Assembly (NCBI RefSeq): GCF_902506655.1
Contig: NZ_LR734808.1
Location: 2,418,001 to 2,482,000 of the forward strand
Length of the DNA: 64,000 nucleotides
Source of the DNA: Marinoscillum sp. 108
Lineage (GTDB): Bacteria > Bacteroidota > Bacteroidia > Cytophagales > Cyclobacteriaceae
Direction of reading: 5' to 3'
A program made the translations under genes and the position numbers. The notes below the pieces were generated by a model. That model saw only the letters and a list, made by a program, of their open reading frames with translations. It was not told the origin of the DNA and made no database searches. Shown here one piece after another: positions 1-9,156 of this stretch. Position 1 is the stretch's first letter; every line of letters starts with the position of its first letter.

Positions 1-150
1 ATGATGGCCAAAGCCCAGGAAACCGTCGCCGAAGCACCCGAGAGCGGTGACTACTTCTCCGATCAAATCAAATTCTACATGGTGGCTTTTATCTTTGCCT
101 TGTCGATCTTCTTTACCGTTCGCACGTTCAGAAATAAGCCGGAAGCTTAA
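1..150 (+). CDS. C-terminal end or whole of a small single-pass membrane protein
   Basis: The frame is open from base 1 to a TAA at 148-150 (49 residues). It begins with two ATG codons, but the gene may start before the window, so it is treated as possibly partial. An acidic, Ala/Glu-rich stretch (residues 3-17) is followed by one hydrophobic segment (about 25-40, FYMVAFIFALSIFFTV) and a short basic tail. That suggests a protein anchored once in the membrane with a short cytoplasmic end. It matches no family that I recognise. It is convergent with the LuxR-type gene that ends at 161. Confidence 0.45.
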   Translation: MMAKAQETVAEAPESGDYFSDQIKFYMVAFIFALSIFFTVRTFRNKPEA

Positions 151-160
151 TCGCAGGCAT

Positions 161-889
161 CTAGATCAACTCAAACGCCTGAGCAAAACGCACAAGCTCT
201 GCATTGCTGGTGATTTCCAGCTTGGCCAAAATATTTTTGCGATGGGTCCTCACCGTATGCTCAGATAAAAACAACAACTCTGAGAGCTCCTTGCTGGTGT
301 ATCCACGGGCCACCAGTGCCAAAACTTCGCGCTCGCGCTTACCCAGAGACTCAAACCGCTCCCAGGCATTTTTCTCCACAAACACCTCGTCCAGCAAATT
401 TCTGATCAGGGCCCCAGGCTTTCCCAGTGTTTGAATGTTATACCCACAGTTGAGATACGTGTGATGGTCAAAAACCGTCTTATGCGTGGAAATCCACTGA
501 TAGCCACCCCTGAAATAGAGGCGCTGCAGATAGGAACAAAATCGCTGACCATCAGGATATGCACGCTCAAAACTCTGAACCTCACGAATGGCCCTGCTCA
601 TTACCTCAGGATCTGAAATCTGCCGAATACGCTTAAATCCAAGCGCAATGATCATCTCCCGATCCAGCTCCATCCAGTTTTCCAGCGTATGATTGGCGTA
701 GGTAGTATTCAGGGTTTGGCGGTCATTGAAGGTCACAAAAAAGTTGACGTGATCGCACACCGCTCTGAAAGTAGCCTCATCTGTGGAGGCAAGCTTCGCC
801 AGTCGATAAATCTGAGTTTTATCGGCATTGATCAATTCCCTCTCTGTATGAAGCTTCCCCAAAATCGCAACGACAAGTTTTCTTTGCAT
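161..889 (-). CDS. LuxR-family helix-turn-helix transcriptional regulator
   Basis: The 242-residue protein has a C-terminal LuxR/GerE DNA-binding domain (about residues 182-240). It shows the usual pattern: GKREREVLALVARGYTSKEL, then LFLSEHTVRTHRKNILAKL. The N-terminal part (1-170) has no phosphoacceptor receiver signature and resembles the sensory domain of stand-alone LuxR-type regulators; its ligand is unknown. The frame is open to 940, but I chose the ATG at 889 (MQRKLVVAIL) because the 17 residues before it (RFSPCHCDFKARFVKI) look non-native. No neighbour indicates its targets. Confidence 0.8.
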   Translation of the reverse strand: MQRKLVVAILGKLHTERELINADKTQIYRLAKLASTDEATFRAVCDHVNFFVTFNDRQTLNTTYANHTLENWMELDREMIIALGFKRIRQISDPEVMSRAIREVQSFERAYPDGQRFCSYLQRLYFRGGYQWISTHKTVFDHHTYLNCGYNIQTLGKPGALIRNLLDEVFVEKNAWERFESLGKREREVLALVARGYTSKELSELLFLSEHTVRTHRKNILAKLEITSNAELVRFAQAFELI

Positions 890-992
890 AATTTTAACGA
901 ATCGAGCCTTGAAATCACAGTGACACGGTGAAAACCTCAAACAAGGGGATCACTCCCACAACTGTATTTCTTTCATTCAGAATCAATGGCCA

Positions 993-1097
993 ATGGATTT
1001 AGAATACCTCCTCACCCTGCTTTTGCTACTACTTAGTGGAATGGCAGCATTCAGTATCATCAGTGGACTCATGCTAATCGCGCAGGCCATTTGGTAA
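993..1097 (+). CDS. Possible 34-residue membrane peptide
   Basis: A short frame (ATG at 993, TAA at 1095-1097) encodes a peptide that is almost entirely hydrophobic: MDLEYLLTLLLLLLSGMAAF followed by SIISGLMLIAQAIW. It would form one or two membrane segments. It lies between the divergent LuxR-type gene and the ATP-cone nuclease gene. There is no clear ribosome binding site, as is common in Bacteroidota. Similarity among related genomes would be needed to call it real. Confidence 0.3.
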   Translation: MDLEYLLTLLLLLLSGMAAFSIISGLMLIAQAIW

Positions 1098-1144
1098 AAT
1101 TTCGGCAAACCACTCTATATTGAGTCAGAACAACAAAAGCCTAA

Positions 1145-1987
1145 ATGGAATCATCGTCTGTACAGATCGTCAAGTATTCGGGAGAAACCACCCCTTTTGA
1201 CATTGATAAACTGCGGCAGAGTCTGCTGGATGCCGGCGCCACAGAATCCGCCACGACGCGCATTTCCAGAAAAATAGCTGATGAACTCTACGATGGCATC
1301 AGCACCAAACAAATTTACCAGCGCGCGCACCGCCTGCTCCGAAATCATGCCCAGTCCAAAGCTTCAAGATATGGCCTAAAAAAAGCCATCCTCAACATGG
1401 GACCTACAGGATATCCCTTTGAACTGTTCGTAGGGGAGCTGATGAAGGCCCAGGGGTTTAAGGTAAAGGTAGGCACGGTGATGCCCGGTAAGTGTGTGAC
1501 TCACGAAGTGGACGTCTATGCCGAAAATGAAAAAATGGTGCGCATGATGGAGTGCAAATTTCATAACCGGCTGGGGTATAAAACAGATGTGAAGGTGACG
1601 ATGTACATCAAGTCTCGCTTTGAAGACCTGGAGTCCGTCTGGAAAAATGATGCGCAGATCAGCCATAAAAAGCACGAAGGCTGGGTAGTGACCAATGCCC
1701 GGTTCACCAAAGATGCCATTGATTTCGGCACGTGCTCGCGGCTGCAGCTACTCAGCTGGGACTATCCTGCACAGGGCAGCCTGAAAAGTCTGGTGACCAG
1801 ACACAGGCTGTATCCGATCACCACCATCGGCGTACTTTCCAAATCCAATAAAGAGCTCCTGATGAAAAAAGGGATTGTGCTTGCCAAAACCCTCTGGGAG
1901 CAACCTGAGGCCCTGGAAGGATTGGGCCTGGAAAGCTCCAAAATAGACAAAATACTTACAGAGGCTCGGACGATTTGTGATTTGTGA
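1145..1987 (+). CDS. ATP-cone domain protein fused to an Mrr-like PD-(D/E)XK nuclease
   Basis: The 280-residue protein shows three parts. Residues 6-90 resemble an ATP-cone, the nucleotide-sensing domain known from ribonucleotide reductase and NrdR (IVKYSGETTPFDIDKLRQSL). Residues 95-215 resemble an Mrr-type restriction endonuclease fold: GYPFELFVGELMKAQGFKV, then an Asp in HEVDVYAE and the ExK element in MMECKF. The C-terminal 60 residues look like a helix-hairpin-helix DNA-binding segment (LEGLGLESSKIDKIL). The likely role is an ATP- or dATP-modulated DNA nuclease. No methyltransferase is adjacent, so this is not an ordinary restriction-modification pair. Confidence 0.75.
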   Translation: MESSSVQIVKYSGETTPFDIDKLRQSLLDAGATESATTRISRKIADELYDGISTKQIYQRAHRLLRNHAQSKASRYGLKKAILNMGPTGYPFELFVGELMKAQGFKVKVGTVMPGKCVTHEVDVYAENEKMVRMMECKFHNRLGYKTDVKVTMYIKSRFEDLESVWKNDAQISHKKHEGWVVTNARFTKDAIDFGTCSRLQLLSWDYPAQGSLKSLVTRHRLYPITTIGVLSKSNKELLMKKGIVLAKTLWEQPEALEGLGLESSKIDKILTEARTICDL

Positions 1988-2067
1988 AAAATCCTAGTTT
2001 CAATGTGTGGCTTTGATGCTGGTGATTAAACCTAGTCAACCCGAAATACAGCCCAGTTAAAAACAAT

Positions 2068-3915
2068 CTATGTTTTACTTGATAGCATTATTTTAGATAT
2101 CTCATTTTTAAAAACACCGTTCATGAACTCCTGTAATTCAATGAATTCATCACCTGAATAATCTCCTTTCTTCAATATTAGCTTTTTGTAATACTGCACG
2201 CCCTGCGGCGATCTTTTCACCTTTAGTTCATATTCCCCAAATTCTTTCTTGATACTAAGGTTTTCATTGGCATGTTGAAGAATATGATTCTCTGGGAATA
2301 TTATTTCAATTGTTTGTACCACTTGATAATTTCTTAGCAACCTCATGAAATGATCGCTCGTATTGGCAGATATTCTACTCGTTTTGACAAAATCTTTCAT
2401 ATCGACAACAAGCCTTGAACCATATTTCTTGGCAAAAGATGGCACATTTAGTACGTAAACTTCCTTCAAAAGCAATGAGTCTTGATCCATCTCAAAGGCG
2501 AAGTGATCAATTGAATATTGACTGAAACTAAACTTTTCTTGGTTGCTTTTTTGAATCTCTTCAGTGGCTTGGTATAGATAGGATTGCCCTTCTTCAAAAT
2601 AATTTCCCCCTTTTGTTATCTTAATTTCTATTTTGGCATGACCATTCTCGGTAAGACTAATCTTCACATGCTCCAATACTAAATTTTGCTCAACAGAGTA
2701 GTAGGGTGTTTTCACAATTTGACTGTTTCCTTGATCAACCCAAAGAACCTTCCGATCGTCAGTAAAAGAGCCCAGGTAATCACTTGGCATAGTTTGACTT
2801 GTACATTCCAGCCATAAGGTGTCATTTTCGTGCGGAACCGCTAAAAATACATGGTTGAATTGATTACTAGGAAAATCCTCTATTAATCGTGGTACGTTCG
2901 ACCCTGCCATTACTAATACCTGATACGACTTTATCCCGGCTATACTCAGCAATTCCTGAGTATAGTTGGTCAGAGCTTTACAATCCCCATACCCTTTGGT
3001 GTCCACTTCTTCCGCGGGCAAAGACTTGAACCCTCCAACCCCAAGTTGAATTGAAATATATCTGGTTCTGCTCTGCATATACTTATATACGCTATCCACC
3101 AATTCGGGCACCATATCAAAGCTATTCCTGATGTTTTCAACATCTGATCTTGTCTTGGGTGTTATCTGTTCATCTCTTCTATTGAGTTTAAGATACCAGT
3201 CACCAAAAGATTTCCATGATGCCAGTGATCCATCAATCCCATCCAGTTGGAAGTCGTTTGACTTCATCAAAAGCCTTGGGGTTTGGTCTCTGAGCGGCTC
3301 ATCGTAGCGTTTTTTGGATATAGGTTTGATGTTTTTGTATTCGATTTTAAAATGACAAAAACCATCATCACAGTAAGTTTCCGGTTCCTTCATTCCTAAA
3401 ACAGCCATTACCTCGAAAGTCATGTCCCGAGGATACTTTACAGATATTTTGGATTCCTCAATGATGGTGTTAAAATCTTTAATGGGTTGCCAATCGTCCA
3501 AACTGATAAATCCGCTAAAATCCATCTCGTATGTATAATGAACGCGAAACGGAACTTTCTTATACTTTGAATCCAATAGGTAGACACGTGAATCAGTAAC
3601 ATTGGCATACCCAGACAATGACAAATCCAGTAGATCCCTAATGTTGTAGACTTCAATACGCTCACCCCTATCGTTCGTCATCTCAAACTTAAAATTCTTT
3701 AGCTTTCTAAATGAATCATGGTATAAAGTAAATACAGCCGACTCAAGCCCCTTTATATTATGAACCGTGAAACTTTTGGTCACTTTCAAGTTAGCATCGC
3801 CAGGGCGCTTAATCACATATTCCAAAGACTCTTGGTGTACAGTAATATTGGCCTGACTGATGAGCAGAATGGGACGAAGCAATAAAATTAACAATAGGAA
3901 TCCCGCTAACTTCAT
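2068..3915 (-). CDS. Exported DUF3857/transglutaminase-like protein
   Basis: The 615-residue protein has an N-terminal signal peptide (LAGFLLLILLLRPILLISQA), a DUF3857 beta-rich region (about 20-240) and a transglutaminase-like core (about 270-380). The core keeps a catalytic-type Cys (KGYGDCKALTNYTQ) and His (NQFNHVFLAVP), and has Glu in the usual Asp position (LWLECTS). The C-terminal 200 residues are beta-rich. Such proteins are common in Bacteroidota envelopes and their substrates are unknown. The start overlaps the stop of the upstream gene by four bases, so the two are translationally coupled. Confidence 0.8.
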   Translation of the reverse strand: MKLAGFLLLILLLRPILLISQANITVHQESLEYVIKRPGDANLKVTKSFTVHNIKGLESAVFTLYHDSFRKLKNFKFEMTNDRGERIEVYNIRDLLDLSLSGYANVTDSRVYLLDSKYKKVPFRVHYTYEMDFSGFISLDDWQPIKDFNTIIEESKISVKYPRDMTFEVMAVLGMKEPETYCDDGFCHFKIEYKNIKPISKKRYDEPLRDQTPRLLMKSNDFQLDGIDGSLASWKSFGDWYLKLNRRDEQITPKTRSDVENIRNSFDMVPELVDSVYKYMQSRTRYISIQLGVGGFKSLPAEEVDTKGYGDCKALTNYTQELLSIAGIKSYQVLVMAGSNVPRLIEDFPSNQFNHVFLAVPHENDTLWLECTSQTMPSDYLGSFTDDRKVLWVDQGNSQIVKTPYYSVEQNLVLEHVKISLTENGHAKIEIKITKGGNYFEEGQSYLYQATEEIQKSNQEKFSFSQYSIDHFAFEMDQDSLLLKEVYVLNVPSFAKKYGSRLVVDMKDFVKTSRISANTSDHFMRLLRNYQVVQTIEIIFPENHILQHANENLSIKKEFGEYELKVKRSPQGVQYYKKLILKKGDYSGDEFIELQEFMNGVFKNEISKIMLSSKT

Positions 3916-6197
3916 CCTTGATTTTTCGCAATGATAATTTGCTCCTGGAGTTTGTTGGATATGGCATCAAAGAAACTTTTTATCCCATAATATTCTACTT
4001 CTGTGTAAGTAGTTTTTCGAATATCCATCAGGTACTGAACCTGTATTTTATTTCCAACACTAGAACAAACAAAGGTGAAATTCCCAAAACCATTTTCAAG
4101 TTTAATGGCTTCTGGTTTTGGAAGACTGGTAACCATCGCATTTTCAGGTAAAGTGATGGTAGTCATGTAGTATTTCTTAATTGGATAGATGAAATCTACT
4201 GGGTATTTCCTGCTTTCTGACTTGAAAGGATTATTCGAAAATTCAGCCATCAAGATGGGATGGATAAACAACTCATTGTCAAAAACCATGACCTGATCAT
4301 CCAAATCCAGTGTCATCTCTTGATTGACATAGTGTTCTCCTTTTTCGTCAGTCAGATTGAGTTTTTCTATTTTGAAATTGTATAGTTCGTTGAGCGTGCC
4401 TTCGTACGCTTCATCTGTTTGTAATTCTTCATATACCTTAGCCCATTCCACATACTCGTATTCTTTCAACCTTCGCTGTACGCTAGCCGAAACATGAAAA
4501 TTCTCGTCAACTGTAATATTGGTCACTTGCTGGACTTGCTTCATATCTTTTGTTTTGAGATCAATCCAAGCCGATGAATCCTTTGATATAATTCTGCCCT
4601 GATGATTCAAAACATTTTCTGGCAAAAACCCAGGGATGGCATATTTATCGTTTAAGTCTAAAAAAATCTGCTGATCAGGTAAGTAACATATTAGGTGGTT
4701 TAATTTATCTCTTTCCGGGTATAAGGGATTTAAAATTCCATTATCCCGAGTGGATAACGCAACTCTCAACACCCTGACTCCTAATTCTTCTAGCAAGTAT
4801 GCCAATGCCAGATTCATTTCGGCTGAGTTTAATTCTTCACCCGCCTGAATACGCTCCCCAAGAGACTTAGGCTTGTAAATGGAGACAAAGGGCACAGCCT
4901 GATAAACCCCACTCCATTTGAGTTTTTCCTTTAGGTAATAGAATGAGGTATCAATTATTTCCGAGGGGGCCATTTCCAAAGCACCAACACCTTCAAGAAA
5001 GTTTCTTAAGTCCTTATTCTTGGAGTTAGGCTGAATTAGATCCCATATGAGCTTACTAACTCCTTCCCACGTTTTTGAGATATTCAGCTGTGATGCCTCC
5101 TCCATCTGAATATTGAGTTTTGAAACAAAATTCACTTCATGACTCATAAAATTTTCACCATGAAAGGCTGGTATGTTCTTGGCGATCCAGTGGCGATTGG
5201 GAGCGATAGGAAGTATCGGATGAAAACCGGTGATTGAATATGAAAATCTGAGATTTGGAATAGCTTCAATTGAAATTTCACTGTGAAGAGTAGGAATTTC
5301 AACCTGGAACTGCCATTCGCGTGGCATCCCTCTAGAGAGATATTGAATATCGATTATCGTGCCCACTTTTACATCAGGAATAAACATTTTATTGAAATAA
5401 TATCCATTCACTAATTCTTCAGTGTAATGATCTTTCGCTTTCAATTTTTCGCTTACCAGCACATCACCCTCAAGATTGAAAACCATAATGTTGAAATTAC
5501 CACTTTCAGATGACCTTACGGTCCAGTTGCCCCATCTGGTACCAGAAGGTTTGAGTATTTTAATTCTGAGGTGCCTACTGAACTGACCAGGTGAGAAGAA
5601 GTATCCACTTCCGCTGGGCAGGTATTGAAATTCTCCTTTATCAAATAAGATAAATGCACCCGCAGAGGAATCGATCGGGCAATGTGTCATCATTGCCTCT
5701 TCAAGCGATATTTCACCAAATTTTCCAGAATTAGAAAATTGCTTATCGTATCTCTTTGCCCTATCTATTTCCAAAACCTTTTGTTGTTCCTCAATGAAAG
5801 ACCCTAAATAAGTATAATGGCTCTTTGGGATCTGATCTTTCCAGTAGTCTGGTGTTATTGATTTAATTTGAGATGGATGAACCTCGTGTAACCTCACTGT
5901 ATCCCCATAATTCAATATAGTCAAACTTGAATCTGACCTTAATATCATGCCATCAGTGGTAATCATCAAATCAGTGAATTTGACAAAATAGTCCTCTATA
6001 TAAGTCTTAACTTTTTCAGTGCCAATTCGGTAATCGATCTTACCATTCCCAACATCCAGGTAAGTAATAAATTCGAATCGCTTCTTGGTTTTTAAGTCTA
6101 CATAAAGAGAATCACCAGATTTGGTAATGAGTAAATCCTGTCCAAACGAAAGGCTGGTAATGAGGAAAAAAAAAGAGTAGAAAAAAAAGCGCATCAA
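3912..6197 (-). CDS. Exported DUF3857/transglutaminase-like protein without the catalytic Cys
   Basis: The 761-residue protein has a signal peptide (MRFFFYSFFFLITSLSFGQ), a DUF3857-like N-terminal region and a transglutaminase-like module around residues 440-560. In that module the Cys position reads NSAEMNLALAYLLEE, so the nucleophile appears to be absent. The His (KLNHLICYL) and Asp (IFLDLND) positions remain. The string ALSTRDNG is typical of this non-catalytic Bacteroidota subgroup. It is the first gene of a two-gene operon with the 615-residue paralogue. A second ATG one codon downstream of the first is an equally good start. Confidence 0.75.
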   Translation of the reverse strand: MMRFFFYSFFFLITSLSFGQDLLITKSGDSLYVDLKTKKRFEFITYLDVGNGKIDYRIGTEKVKTYIEDYFVKFTDLMITTDGMILRSDSSLTILNYGDTVRLHEVHPSQIKSITPDYWKDQIPKSHYTYLGSFIEEQQKVLEIDRAKRYDKQFSNSGKFGEISLEEAMMTHCPIDSSAGAFILFDKGEFQYLPSGSGYFFSPGQFSRHLRIKILKPSGTRWGNWTVRSSESGNFNIMVFNLEGDVLVSEKLKAKDHYTEELVNGYYFNKMFIPDVKVGTIIDIQYLSRGMPREWQFQVEIPTLHSEISIEAIPNLRFSYSITGFHPILPIAPNRHWIAKNIPAFHGENFMSHEVNFVSKLNIQMEEASQLNISKTWEGVSKLIWDLIQPNSKNKDLRNFLEGVGALEMAPSEIIDTSFYYLKEKLKWSGVYQAVPFVSIYKPKSLGERIQAGEELNSAEMNLALAYLLEELGVRVLRVALSTRDNGILNPLYPERDKLNHLICYLPDQQIFLDLNDKYAIPGFLPENVLNHQGRIISKDSSAWIDLKTKDMKQVQQVTNITVDENFHVSASVQRRLKEYEYVEWAKVYEELQTDEAYEGTLNELYNFKIEKLNLTDEKGEHYVNQEMTLDLDDQVMVFDNELFIHPILMAEFSNNPFKSESRKYPVDFIYPIKKYYMTTITLPENAMVTSLPKPEAIKLENGFGNFTFVCSSVGNKIQVQYLMDIRKTTYTEVEYYGIKSFFDAISNKLQEQIIIAKNQG

Positions 6198-6199
6198 AT

Positions 6200-6576
6200 G
6201 AGGAGTTAAATGAAAAACGAAAAATAGTAGAATTCTTCACAACGGACAAAAGCAGCTTGCTAAAACAATGGGATTTTGACTTGAACGATTTCGAATTCTA
6301 CATACGAAGATCCCCAAAAGGTCACAGATTCATAGGAAGTATACCAATGGGATCAATTAAACCTTGATATCCCCCGAAGAAATGTAATTCTTAACCTTGA
6401 TCCTCCACCCACTGAGATCCTGCAAAAAGCTGAGGTTCTTAATGGCGTGCTGAGCACAGGATCAGGAGAATAATGATGGGTGTTGGACTAGTGCTGTAAA
6501 AGAAGGCACTGATCCACAACCTGCTATTAAATATTTTATTGGCTCGTTCTTAAGGCCTGAACCACTCATCAAATAA
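6200..6576 (+). pseudogene. Possible degraded protein gene in the 6198-6679 gap
   Basis: No intact gene was found in this 482-base stretch. Three consecutive open stretches in successive frames have protein-like composition. One runs from about 6200 to the TGA at 6365 and includes DLNDFEFYIRRSPKGHRF. One lies around 6345-6473 and includes DIPRRNVILNLDPPPTEI. One runs from 6460 to the TAA at 6574 and includes DGCWTSAVKEGTDPQPAIKY. This pattern is what a gene with two frameshifts looks like. I do not recognise the family, and chance open frames remain possible. The reverse-strand frame at 6462-6653 is less protein-like. Confidence 0.25.
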
Positions 6577-6679
6577 AACCCCATTGAACAAAACCGACCT
6601 TCCTCAATTTCCATAAAACCATTAATTTCCCGTTTAATCAAAAAACACAACACACAACCATCATTCCTTTATCTAACCC

Positions 6680-7348
6680 ATGACCAAAATCATTCGCAAG
6701 ACCCTCCCCAGGGATATCAGTGTTGGGGTATTAGTGATCATTTTTGCTATTGTCTTTTTCCTGGCTGGTCAGCTTTTTGAAAAAAATCAGCCCAACATTG
6801 AACAATTCACGAGCATCTATCTCGGGGAGTTTTTGGTAAGCACTGCGGTCATCGTGATGATCCTGATCCTGTGGGAGGAAATTCTTTTCCCCGTGAAAAT
6901 CAAACCAGATGGTGATGGATTGATTTTTCGGAATCATGCCACAAAGTTGATTGTGCAGGCCCTGATTTACCTGATCATTCCGGCCATTGTGGTCTTCCTG
7001 GTTTTCACGTACGAAGTAAGCCCTTTCCGCTTTTACGGATGGGCAGCGGTTTGTACGATTCTGCCGGTAGTGGGTAAGCTGGTATCCGGCATCAACAATT
7101 ACAATGACTTTTTGAAGCTCACCACCAGTTCGATCGCGTATAAAAACAATGAGAAGGAAGGGGTCATCGAACTGAAAGATATCCAACAGATTCGCATGAT
7201 TAAGGATGACTCCAATGATCTTCAGAAGTTGGAATTGGACTTGACCTCAGGAGCTCCTATCACCATTGACCTGGATGAAATGGAGCTTGAAGCTTATTAT
7301 GAATCCATTGAGGAATACATCAAGACTCACTACAAGAGTTCGTTGTAG
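6680..7348 (+). CDS. Conserved-type membrane protein with a PH-like C-terminal domain
   Basis: The 222-residue protein has four hydrophobic segments (about 14-30, 46-66, 88-108, 115-132). A soluble C-terminal domain follows (about 140-215: TTSSIAYKNNEKEGVIELKD, then IQQIRMIKDDSNDLQKLELD). Its strand-rich pattern is like bacterial PH domains. The function is unknown; the topology suggests an inner-membrane protein with a cytoplasmic regulatory domain. It is a single gene with no evident operon partner, convergent with the TonB-C-like gene downstream. Confidence 0.65.
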   Translation: MTKIIRKTLPRDISVGVLVIIFAIVFFLAGQLFEKNQPNIEQFTSIYLGEFLVSTAVIVMILILWEEILFPVKIKPDGDGLIFRNHATKLIVQALIYLIIPAIVVFLVFTYEVSPFRFYGWAAVCTILPVVGKLVSGINNYNDFLKLTTSSIAYKNNEKEGVIELKDIQQIRMIKDDSNDLQKLELDLTSGAPITIDLDEMELEAYYESIEEYIKTHYKSSL

Positions 7349-7437
7349 TGTTTGTTAAGCGTATGCTATTCATAACTTCTGTTGATCTAATTAAGATCAT
7401 GTATTATCATAATCACCGCACCTGAATTAGAGTTTGT

Positions 7438-8094
7438 TTATTTAGGTCTTGGCGTAGTAACAATTACTTCTAACAACTTCTTTCCTTCCAAGGTGCTCAA
7501 AGTGGTTATATCAAAAGCTGATGATTCCTTTTCTCCAGTGAGTTTAAAATAAAAAGGTAAGATAAATTTCGAAGGGACGTTCTTACCGTTATAGCTAGCA
7601 GTTAACCACAGATTAGGAATCAGGTTGAATACATCTATTATTTCGTCGGTGAAATAACCACCATTGTCGTTTAATACCGCGATGTTCACTGCCTTCCCAA
7701 TTGTGTTTACTTCAAAGATGAGAAAGACCGTTCCTTCAATCTGATCTCTTCTCGCTGCTGTAGGATAATTGATATTATTTCCCAGTATCGTATAGAATTC
7801 GGCATATGCGCCAAGATACCTAGGGTAAGGGTTCACGTGTTTGTATGTCCAGACAGAATCTATCATCACAAAGTATTTGCTCGTGTCTGGCTTAAGATAA
7901 ACAAGTGTTCCTTTGTCGTAATTGATTTTGAGTTCTACGGAATCACCGTTCCCGAAATACTCCCAAACACCTACTTTATAACCATTTTCCAATTTTCCTC
8001 TTTCATAACCATTGTCAACATCCGATGGCTGACTAGCGCCTGTCAAGGAGGCAATAAGTACTATAAGTATAACTAAGACTAATTCTCTACTCAT
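7438..8094 (-). CDS. Exported protein with a TonB C-terminal-like domain
   Basis: The 218-residue protein has a signal peptide (MSRELVLVILIVLIASLTGA) and a MORN-like stretch (residues 30-60: ERGKLENGYKVGVWEYFGNG). A region resembling the TonB C-terminal domain follows (about 105-190: INYPTAARRDQIEGTVFLIF). TonB-C domains normally contact outer-membrane receptors. Here no proline-rich spacer or N-terminal anchor of a classical TonB is visible, so this is a TonB-C-like periplasmic protein rather than a proven energy transducer. It stands alone upstream of the K+ channel gene. Confidence 0.6.
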   Translation of the reverse strand: MSRELVLVILIVLIASLTGASQPSDVDNGYERGKLENGYKVGVWEYFGNGDSVELKINYDKGTLVYLKPDTSKYFVMIDSVWTYKHVNPYPRYLGAYAEFYTILGNNINYPTAARRDQIEGTVFLIFEVNTIGKAVNIAVLNDNGGYFTDEIIDVFNLIPNLWLTASYNGKNVPSKFILPFYFKLTGEKESSAFDITTLSTLEGKKLLEVIVTTPRPK

Positions 8095-8136
8095 TTATAT
8101 CCAAGTATCAATGGAACATCAATTCACCCCCCCCAT

Positions 8137-9156
8137 TCACAAATCATTATAATTAAGCACCGTGTACTCCTTCACGAATGCTTTCAGCTTGGCGTCTGAC
8201 CCCAGCACTATTAAGTAATCATCCTCTCCTATGAAGGTGTCTGCCGAAGGCGCAGGGATCAGCCCCTTGATATTATCTTTCACCCCCAGCACGATCACGC
8301 CGGTGGACGCTGCTATATTCAGCTCTTTCAATGTCTTGTCCTTGTACTCGGGCTTCAGATTTTCATACCCCACCTCCTCCAGGTGGTAACTGGTTTCAGA
8401 CACCCCATTGAGCAGGTCCAGAAACTCTATAACAATCGGCTTGGTAACCAGCTGGGCCATAAACATACCACCGAGTATATCTGGCATCACCACTTTATTG
8501 GCCCCTGCCCTGTATAGCTTATTTTCTGTGTCTTTGCTGGAGGCCCTCACAATGATCATGATTTGATCATTGAGGTGGCGCGCGGTGAGGGTAATAAACA
8601 CATTGGCAGCATCTGAGGGTGTGGTGATGATAATGGTGCTGGCCTTTTCGATGCCTACAATACGCAGGTGATCATCTTCTGTGGCATCTCCTATAAACTG
8701 CTTCATCGAATCAGGAATAACCTGAACCATCTCCGGATCCTTTTCGATGATTACAAATTCTTTACCACTCTTTTGCAACTCATCACAAGCCATGCTGCCG
8801 TTTCGGCCAAACCCGCACACAATGACATGGTTTTTTAGTTTACTGATTTCCATACCCGATCGATAGCTTTTAAAGATTGTTTTTAGTTTTCCCTCGAAAA
8901 AGTAGCTGGAGACCACCGAAACCACATAAGCGAACAGCCCAAGGTTCATGAGGATATAAATAGAAGTAAAAACCCTTCCGGCAGAACTGAGCTCTTTCAC
9001 CTCTGTGAAACCCACTGTACCCACCGTGATGATCGTCATATACAGAGCATTGACAAAGTTCAGGTCTTCGATAAGGGTAAACCCGGTAAGGCCTACCAAT
9101 AGGCTAAATATAAAGAGGGCAACCGCTGTAATGAGACTCTCCAGTTGCTTGTTCAT
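8137..9156 (-). CDS. Two-TM potassium channel family protein with an RCK (TrkA-N/TrkA-C) domain
   Basis: The 339-residue protein has the Kch/MthK layout. TM1 lies at about 9-28, followed by a pore loop and TM2 at about 62-88. A Rossmann-type RCK domain starts at about 110 with the nucleotide-binding glycines VIVCGFGRNGS, and a TrkA-C domain covers about 250-330. The pore loop reads TIITVGTVGFTEVKE instead of the canonical TVGYGD filter, so selectivity for K+ is uncertain. Related Bacteroidota proteins are annotated as potassium channel family proteins. It is likely gated by a ligand bound to the RCK ring. Confidence 0.85.
   Translation of the reverse strand: MNKQLESLITAVALFIFSLLVGLTGFTLIEDLNFVNALYMTIITVGTVGFTEVKELSSAGRVFTSIYILMNLGLFAYVVSVVSSYFFEGKLKTIFKSYRSGMEISKLKNHVIVCGFGRNGSMACDELQKSGKEFVIIEKDPEMVQVIPDSMKQFIGDATEDDHLRIVGIEKASTIIITTPSDAANVFITLTARHLNDQIMIIVRASSKDTENKLYRAGANKVVMPDILGGMFMAQLVTKPIVIEFLDLLNGVSETSYHLEEVGYENLKPEYKDKTLKELNIAASTGVIVLGVKDNIKGLIPAPSADTFIGEDDYLIVLGSDAKLKAFVKEYTVLNYNDL

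Noticed and set aside
6462-6653. 63-codon minus-strand frame
   Set aside because: It overlaps the protein-like plus-strand stretches, lacks a signal or domain pattern, and reads as a shadow.
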